Shown piece by piece: positions 63,257 through 64,000 of a stretch of 64,000 bases of DNA (its first letter is position 1; every line of letters begins with the position of its first letter). The notes below the pieces were generated by a model. That model worked only from the letters and a program-made list of their open reading frames with translations. It ran no database searches and had not been told where the DNA came from. Made by a program: the position numbers and the translations under genes. Location of the stretch: positions 27,258,001-27,322,000 of the forward strand of contig JAPTOF010000003.1 of the NCBI GenBank assembly GCA_028554755.1, written 5' to 3'. The stretch is from Cordia subcordata. Taxonomy: Eukaryota > Streptophyta > Magnoliopsida > Boraginales > Cordiaceae.

Positions 63257-63869
63257 TTAAATACGGATAGGTATATAGGCCAGTTTTGTAAGCATATCGA
63301 TAAGCATGAGTAACTCGCCTTCTGTAACAGACTCAACCGGGATATATAGTCTGTTCCTGCAAACAGGGAATCAATTTATAAGGTCACACTCTCTCAAAAA
63401 ACACCGTTATGGTGCCTGTCAAAGAGTATTCAATGCGTGCTCAATTTAGTGATCAAAGTGCTTGGGGAAAAATCTTCTGGAGTGATCTTTTAGTCACTTT
63501 GTTATAAATATGATTGCAGCAGAAAAATGGTTTTGCAGAACAAGCGGTGTTGTGTACACATACATGGATACATATATACATACATACATATACATATATA
63601 TATATGTATGTATGTATATATGTATGTATATATGTATATATATGTAAGTGTATATGTATATATAAGTATGTATATGTATATGTATATCAACACTCGCACT
63701 TGAAGAGATTTCCGAAATTCTCGTAAGCCTTATTACTAAAATCTATTTTAATTTGAACATCAGTATGTACCTCAATCTTCTCATGTATATTCAAGAATGA
63801 GCTGCAGATAATTTCAAGAACGGGAAGTGCGTGATTATATTCTCTGGACCAATGATCAGTCAATTTCAT
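63257..63869 (-). CDS. C-terminal two exons of an unrecognised gene (runs off the right edge)
   Basis: Minus-strand exons are 63869-63694 (acceptor TATAGCAG|ATG, donor GCGA|GTGTTG) and 63356-63257 (acceptor TTTGCAG, stop TAA at 63259-63257). Joined, they encode 91 residues in one frame. The first exon begins [19 protein letters not shown] and the last ends [13 protein letters not shown]. The first Met is probably internal, since the exon is preceded by an acceptor. The segment looks globular and helical, with no membrane span. The intron holds a TATG/TACA microsatellite. I do not recognise the family. The donor is not a strong consensus site; an alternative donor at 63771/63770 would lead to an early stop. 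Confidence 0.55.
63560..63690. repeat. TATG/TACA-rich microsatellite
   Basis: About 130 bp of TA, TACA and TATG units inside the intron of the right-edge gene. It yields spurious Tyr/Ile-rich open frames on both strands. Confidence 0.92.
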
Positions 63870-64000
63870 CTGCTATATTACAAGTGATAGATGGCGCTTG
63901 ATCATTGCATTTGGTTGGCGAAGAAAGGAATAAAAATATATAAATGCCAATGCTTGCAGAAAAAGAATATATACGAAGTTTTGACTATAGGATTTGATTC

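Noticed and set aside
62998..63336. 112-codon minus-strand open frame near the right edge
   Set aside because: Its front part overlaps the last exon of the right-edge gene in another frame, and the rest is Lys- and Leu-rich 3' flanking sequence ending in a T/A tract.

Overview
This is nuclear DNA from a flowering plant, most likely a eudicot. The AT-rich sequence holds intron-rich genes with GT-AG junctions, a plant-only transcription factor (BABY BOOM), a photorespiration enzyme with an apparent plastid-targeting leader, and plant Ty1/Copia retrotransposons. The species cannot be told from the sequence. I read all exon structures by eye from splice sites, frame continuity and remembered family sequences. 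In every complete host gene the exons add up to one unbroken frame.

Layout, left to right. (1) 1-3720: long, repeat-rich upstream region with several microsatellites and a decayed DNA-transposon terminus. (2) 3721-8014 (+): BBM/PLETHORA-type double-AP2 transcription factor, 9 exons including a 9-nt microexon, 652 aa. (3) 8656-9963 (-): Ycf20-like (DUF565) membrane protein, 199 aa, with a 5'UTR intron, convergent with BBM. (4) 12511-24400 (-): ARIADNE-type RBR ubiquitin ligase of the ARI7/ARI8 kind, 15 exons, 587 aa. Its introns hold a MITE, a tRNA-derived SINE-like piece and a tandem duplication. (5) 26181-34495 (-): nucleotide-sugar transporter of the CMP-sialic-acid-transporter-like/UTR6 group, 14 exons, 413 aa, with an apparent duplicated in-frame extra exon in intron 1. 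(6) 35840-47178 (-): phosphoglycolate phosphatase (PGLP), 11 exons, 377 aa. Its intron 8 contains a complete but dead 5.1-kb Copia element (37061-42204) in antisense orientation.

(7) 47.5-63 kb is a nested retrotransposon zone. A 9.66-kb Sirevirus-type Copia element (51233-60888, perfect CATAC target duplication, 1.28-1.29-kb LTRs, third ORF after pol) sits inside a short minus-strand LTR element with LTRs at 49695-50132 and 62583-62981 and no recognisable pol. (8) 63257-63869 (-): the last two exons of an unrecognised gene that continues past the right edge.

The host genes are unrelated in function (embryo and meristem regulation, thylakoid-associated function, protein ubiquitination, Golgi sugar-nucleotide transport, photorespiration) and do not form a pathway or cluster. 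I found no convincing new biological system. The most interesting points are the extra in-frame exon in the transporter, the CG-rich palindrome cluster shared by the Sirevirus LTRs and the leader of its third ORF, and the contrast between near-identical LTRs and many frameshifts in that element.
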